The notes beneath the pieces were generated by a model. That model did not search any database and was not told where the DNA came from. It saw nothing but the letters and a program-made list of their open reading frames with translations. Shown here one piece after another: positions 58,003 through 64,000 of a stretch of DNA of 64,000 nucleotides. The DNA is from Intestinibacillus sp. Marseille-P6563 (lineage in GTDB: Bacteria; Bacillota; Clostridia; Oscillospirales; Butyricicoccaceae). The stretch covers positions 581,001 to 645,000 of the forward strand of contig NZ_UWOD01000001.1 in the NCBI RefSeq assembly GCF_900604335.1. Reading direction: 5' to 3'. A program made the translations under genes and the position numbers. The first letter of the stretch is position 1, and each line of letters starts with the position of its first letter.

Positions 58003-58821
58003 TTAACCCTTGACCGAACCAGAAGTCAGTCCCGAGATCAGCTGCTTTTGACCGATGATAAATGCAAGGATGGACGGCAGGAGGATAATCATAGCGCCTG
58101 CCATAACCGGACGGAAGTCGGTCGATTCTGCACCCTGCAGCATACCCAGACCGATCTGTACAGTTCGCATTTCCTTGGCATCAGTAACCAGCAACGGCCA
58201 CAAATACATGTTCCAGCTTTGCAGGAACACATAGATTCCCAATGCGCCGATGGACGGCTTTACCAGCGGCAAAGCAATGCTCAGGAAGAATCGGAAATTG
58301 CTGCATCCATCGATCTCTGCCGCCTCTTTAATCTCACGCGGAAGCTGTAAAAAGGCTTGCCGCATATTGAATACCGCAAAGGCGGCTGCGAGGTTCGGCA
58401 GGATCAAGGCGGCAAAGGTATTGGAAAGGCCCCAATCGCAAATGGTCAGATAGTTTGCGATGATGATTGCCTGGCCCGGAATCATCATAGTGGCTAACAT
58501 AATCATAAACAGAACGTTCTTGCCGCGGAAGTCCAGCATTGCAAAGGCATACGCTGCCAAAGCGCCGGTGACCACCTGGCCGACCGTAATGCCAATGGAC
58601 ATGATCAGCGAGTTCCGCAGGAAGACATCCAGCGGCGCCATTTCCATAGCACGTTCATAGTTTTCCAAGGTCAGCTGCGACGGCCAGAAATTTCCGGCAT
58701 AAACTTCCTTGTTGCTCATCATGCTGATGTTGAAGCAATAGATGATCGGTAAGATAATCAGCAGAGCAAGCAGGATATTAAAGATGTAAAATCCAATCTT
58801 TTTCGATGTTTTCATTTTCAT
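58003..58821 (-). CDS. ugpE: ABC permease UgpE-like
   Basis: 272 residues with six hydrophobic segments. The inner-membrane EAA loop EIKEAAEIDGCSNFRFFLSIALPLVKP contacts the ATPase. The start overlaps the ugpA stop by one base (TGATG), giving coupled translation; a second ATG two codons on is also possible. Confidence 0.9.
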   Translation of the reverse strand: MKMKTSKKIGFYIFNILLALLIILPIIYCFNISMMSNKEVYAGNFWPSQLTLENYERAMEMAPLDVFLRNSLIMSIGITVGQVVTGALAAYAFAMLDFRGKNVLFMIMLATMMIPGQAIIIANYLTICDWGLSNTFAALILPNLAAAFAVFNMRQAFLQLPREIKEAAEIDGCSNFRFFLSIALPLVKPSIGALGIYVFLQSWNMYLWPLLVTDAKEMRTVQIGLGMLQGAESTDFRPVMAGAMIILLPSILAFIIGQKQLISGLTSGSVKG

Positions 58822-59678
58822 CAGTATGTCACCTTCTTTTCAATCCGGAATTGCAGTGCCGTCAAGATCATCAAGATGACAAACAGTACAACCGACTCTG
58901 CACAAGCGATGCCGAAGCGGCTATTGATGAACGCTTCCTGATAGATCTCATAGACGATAACATTGGTACTGCCAGCCGGACCACCCTGTGTCAACATCTT
59001 GAACTGCGCATATGCTTGCAGGGAGTTGATGACATTGATGATCAGCAGGAAAAACAATGTGGGCGAAATACACGGGATGGTGATGTGCCGATGCTTTTGG
59101 ACGAAGTTTGCGCCATCCAGTTCGACCGATTCATACAGTTCAGTCGGTACACTTTGCAGCGCTGCGGTCAGATAAATGAAGTTCATGCCGACATTCATCC
59201 AGATACTAACCAGCGTTACTGCAATCAGTGCCCATTTGGTATCGGTCAGCCAGCCAATGTTGGTGTCCAGCAGCCGATTCAAAATGCCCAGGCTGGGATG
59301 GAAAATGAACATCCAGATTGCGCTGGCGGCGGCAGCCGAAATCGCCATCGGCAGCGCATAGATCGTACGGAAAATACCCCGTCCCTTTAACTTCTCATTG
59401 CTTGCAATCGCCAACACAAAGCCAATGCAGATGGAAAATACCACACACATAGCCGAGTATTCAAACGAGATCAGCAAAGTCTGCCAAAACTGTGAATCAG
59501 AAAAGATGGTCAAATAGTTTTGGATGCCAACAAACTGTGCGACCTCACCCGCAGGCGTTGTGAGTGACAAACTGAGCATGATTGTCTTTGCAAATGGCCA
59601 AAAGACAAACAAAATGAAAACAATTAGTGCTGGAATGAGATAGAAATACGGTGATATTCGTCTCATTGTCCTTCTCAA
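58821..59678 (-). CDS. ugpA: ABC permease UgpA-like
   Basis: 285 residues from a TTG start with GAGGAGGG seven bases upstream; an ATG four codons later has a poorer site. Six hydrophobic segments and the EAA-type loop YESVELDGANFVQKHRHITIPCISP. Partner of UgpE in the importer. First gene of the operon, behind a leader terminator. Confidence 0.9.
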   Translation of the reverse strand: MRRTMRRISPYFYLIPALIVFILFVFWPFAKTIMLSLSLTTPAGEVAQFVGIQNYLTIFSDSQFWQTLLISFEYSAMCVVFSICIGFVLAIASNEKLKGRGIFRTIYALPMAISAAAASAIWMFIFHPSLGILNRLLDTNIGWLTDTKWALIAVTLVSIWMNVGMNFIYLTAALQSVPTELYESVELDGANFVQKHRHITIPCISPTLFFLLIINVINSLQAYAQFKMLTQGGPAGSTNVIVYEIYQEAFINSRFGIACAESVVLFVILMILTALQFRIEKKVTY

Positions 59679-59763
59679 TGGGGATCCCTCCTCTTTTCCC
59701 TTAAACTCCTCATTGGGGATTTTCTGTTTTTACCAATTCAGGGCTACACCTCCCAATCGCAAC

Positions 59764-59844
59764 AAAAAAAGACAAGCCAGAACCCCCTCTGCCTATTTAC
59801 AAGCAGAATGGTCCTTTGCTTGCCTTCTCATATCATCTCTCAGC
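59764..59844 (-). promoter_or_regulatory. Leader terminator of the ugp operon with putative GlpP target
   Basis: Minus strand: GCTGAGAGATGATATGAG (59827-59844), then GGCAAGC paired with GGCTTGTC and further inner helices (59771-59824), then seven T residues. About 85 bases separate it from the ugpA start. A weak promoter (TTGCAA with TCATAT) lies upstream near 59860-59890. Confidence 0.72.
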
Positions 59845-59988
59845 AATTATCTATAACGAATATGATCATAGTTGCCTCGTTTTTGCAATCATTATGACCA
59901 AAAAAAAATCGTATCTTGTAGATTTTTGTAAGCATTGCACAGAAGCATTGTTTCCATTTGTAGAAATCGCCTAAATTCAATCAGGTAC

Positions 59989-60017
59989 TTGAAAATAAAA
60001 CTATGCTATATTATAAT
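59989..60017 (+). promoter_or_regulatory. Promoter of the glycerophosphodiesterase gene
   Basis: TTGAAA (59989-59994), 17-base spacer, TATAAT (60012-60017), divergent from the ugp operon. Confidence 0.82.
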
Positions 60018-60040
60018 TGATACGAATTAAATCAAGGATT

Positions 60041-60092
60041 GGAGTATGGAGAGCAACGCAGAACGCAGCAGTGCTGTAATCTGCGTTTTTTT
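60041..60092 (+). promoter_or_regulatory. Leader terminator of the glycerophosphodiesterase gene with putative GlpP target
   Basis: GGAGTATGGAG (60041-60051), then AACGCAG/CTGCGTT (60055-60061 and 60081-60087) with an inner GCAGCA/CTGT helix and a T run, 25 bases before the start codon. Confidence 0.78.
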
Positions 60093-60116
60093 ATTGAAGA
60101 AAGGGGATTATCCATT

Positions 60117-60860
60117 ATGAAAAAGACATTACTCTTGGCACACCGCGGTTTTTCCGGACGTTACCCGGAAAACAGCCCGTTGGCATTTGAAAAGGCCGTA
60201 GAGCTGACCGATTGCGACGGTTTTGAAAGCGATGTGCATCTGACAAAAGACGGTAAACTGGTCGTTTTCCATGATCCGACGCTTGAGCGGACCTCCAACG
60301 GCAAAGGATATATCAAAGATTATACCTTTGAGGAACTTCTGCAATTGGATATTGGCTCTTGGAAGTCTCCGGAATTTGCTGGGCAGCATGTTTGGGATTT
60401 TGACCAGCTTCTGGACTTCTGCCAGCAGACGCATAAGGTCTTAAACATGGAACTGAAAAACTATGAAGTCTTTTATGAGGGCCTGGAAGAGAAAGTGATT
60501 GACGCCATCGTACGGCATCACATGGAGGATAAGGTATTTGTGTCCTCGTTCAATCATGTATCCATGCAGCGCTTTAAGACGCTCAACAGCGACATCAAGA
60601 CTGGTTTGCTCTATGATCGTCCGCTCAACGATATGGGCAACTATCTGACCGCTTCCAATGCCGATTATGTGCATCCGAAATATTTGTTGCTACAATATCA
60701 GCCGGAGCTTGTTTCCCTGTTCCATTCGCGCGGCATGGACATCAATGTATGGACCGTAAATGAAGAAAGCGATATGCGCGATATGCTTGCTAAGGGCGTC
60801 GACGGTATTATTTCGAACTATCCGGATCTTCTGTGCAAGATCGCCGCTGAGCAGGCATAA
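60117..60860 (+). CDS. Glycerophosphodiester phosphodiesterase
   Basis: 247 residues from ATG 60117 with AAAGGGGA upstream. GDPD motifs: AHRGFSGRYPENS (catalytic His), DGFESDVHLTKDG, HDPTLERTSNG (second His), NMELK. No signal peptide, so it acts in the cytosol on imported glycerophosphodiesters and releases glycerol-3-phosphate plus an alcohol. It is divergent from ugp, and the product feeds GlpA. Confidence 0.94.
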   Translation: MKKTLLLAHRGFSGRYPENSPLAFEKAVELTDCDGFESDVHLTKDGKLVVFHDPTLERTSNGKGYIKDYTFEELLQLDIGSWKSPEFAGQHVWDFDQLLDFCQQTHKVLNMELKNYEVFYEGLEEKVIDAIVRHHMEDKVFVSSFNHVSMQRFKTLNSDIKTGLLYDRPLNDMGNYLTASNADYVHPKYLLLQYQPELVSLFHSRGMDINVWTVNEESDMRDMLAKGVDGIISNYPDLLCKIAAEQA

Positions 60861-60868
60861 AAAAAACG

Positions 60869-60931
60869 CCAGATAGGATGTGTGCACCTTTCTCCTCTAC
60901 TAAAGTTGCACCATCCTATCTGGTTCTTTTT
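60869..60931 (+). terminator. Terminator of the glycerophosphodiesterase gene
   Basis: CCAGATAGGATG/CATCCTATCTGG (60869-60880 and 60912-60923) with an inner GTGCA/TGCAC helix and a T-rich tail. Confidence 0.85.
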
Positions 60932-60974
60932 ATAAGCATGAAAAAAGACAGTAACCGAAGTTACTGTCTTTCGT

Positions 60975-61090
<116 letters not shown>

Positions 61091-61212
61091 TTACTTTCTT
61101 GTGTACAAGAAAGTAAGCAAAGAAAACTTTACTTGCGCTTCGCGCTTTTCTTGCACACGACTTTGCAGCTTTTAAACTATAACATATCGCTATCGTTTTG
61201 TCAAGACTTTTT

Positions 61213-61287
61213 TGGTGACCCGTGGGGGAATCGAACCCCCGTTTGCGGCGTGAGAGGCCGCCGTCTTGACCGCTTGACCAACGGGCC
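61213..61287 (-). tRNA. tRNA-Glu (anticodon CUC)
   Basis: Acceptor GGCCCGT/ACGGGTC, encoded CCA (61213-61215), T-loop TTCGATT, and anticodon stem GCGGC/GCCGC around loop CTCTCAC, giving CUC. Confidence 0.93.
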
Positions 61288-61349
61288 ACATCTGGTCTTT
61301 ACGCAGCTACAAAGATCTTCCCTGTGTTATACAGGTATTTTCTTTTTTG

Positions 61350-61384
61350 CTTTCTTTTTTCTTTTTATCAAAGAAAAAAGAAAG
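61350..61384. repeat. Perfect 15-bp hairpin in the rRNA operon spacer
   Basis: Pyrimidine arm 61350-61364 pairs perfectly with purine arm 61370-61384, loop TTATC, directly abutting the CCA end of tRNA-Lys. Likely a processing stem. Confidence 0.8.
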
Positions 61385-61460
61385 TGGTGCACCATCGGGG
61401 ACTCGAACCCAGGACCCACTGATTAAGAGTCAGTTGCTCTACCAACTGAGCTAATGGTGC
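61385..61460 (-). tRNA. tRNA-Lys (anticodon CUU)
   Basis: Acceptor GCACCAT/ATGGTGC, encoded CCA (61385-61387), T-loop TTCGAGT, anticodon stem ACTGA/TCAGT with loop CTCTTAA, giving CUU. Confidence 0.94.
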
Positions 61461-61543
61461 ATGTGAAAGGTTTGCACCCTGAAAACTGAACAATACTTAC
61501 TCACAATCGCTTTTTATCGAGATGCTTTTTCCTAATTCATTTT

Positions 61544-64000
<2,457 letters not shown>

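Noticed and set aside
55319..58013. Plus-strand open frames opposite ugpC and ugpB
   Set aside because: Shadows of the ABC transporter genes; sequence has no family features.

Overview
The window looks like a chromosomal segment of an anaerobic, endospore-forming clostridial Firmicute, probably a gut member of the Oscillospirales such as the Butyricicoccus/Agathobaculum group. Evidence: an [FeFe]-hydrogenase and rubrerythrin, a spoIIA sporulation operon, HPr kinase, a valS T-box leader, AAGGAGG ribosome binding sites and moderate G+C. The genus is inference. LAYOUT. 1-6 kb: end of a PerR/Fur-type repressor gene followed by an [FeFe]-hydrogenase whose frame runs without a stop into a rubredoxin-rubrerythrin; then an Rrf2 repressor with twin operators, divergent from three redox genes. 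6.9-11.3 kb: beta-glucoside PTS operon (RpiR regulator, EIIBCA, 6-phospho-beta-glucosidase). 11.4-19.3 kb: a magnesium locus with two MgtA P-type ATPases, a small membrane protein and a winged-helix regulator. Three of its four genes are broken: one by an IS256-family insertion with a 9-bp target duplication, two by short tandem duplications. Removing each lesion exactly restores an intact frame. 19.5-22.7 kb: AmmeMemoRadiSam operon. 23-27 kb: membrane-anchored proteins of unknown role, GntR/nagB with repeated palindromic operators, and small conserved proteins. 27-32.5 kb: two paralogous secreted amidases, then ROK glucokinase, PHP phosphatase and hprK. 32.6-41.5 kb: rpmB, a MerR regulator, an SSS symporter, pcrA, and a two-sensor GGDEF-EAL protein. 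41.8-49.2 kb: spoIIAA-spoIIAB-sigF, folC, small genes, valS with its T-box, and a class IV aminotransferase. 49.5-51.6 kb: a lipoprotein, a YczE-type membrane protein and MgtC. 51.6-60.9 kb: a complete glycerol-3-phosphate module made of glycerophosphodiesterase, Ugp ABC importer, GlpP antiterminator, and GlpA with its partner oxidoreductase and DUF1667 protein. Three leaders in this module carry intrinsic terminators preceded by a similar short motif. 60.97-64 kb: the end of an rRNA operon on the minus strand, in the order 23S (partial), tRNA-Lys, tRNA-Glu, 5S. HOW THE GENES WORK TOGETHER. Carbon supply is the main theme: PTS uptake, HprK, glucokinase, NagB and G3P uptake. Oxidative-stress defence and magnesium homeostasis are secondary themes. 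The strongest candidates for something new are the mgtA leader, which combines an acidic MgtL-like start peptide with three mutually exclusive hairpins that control the mgtA ribosome binding site, the cluster of reversible lesions in the Mg locus, and the shared leader motif of the G3P regulon. No CRISPR array or prophage was seen.
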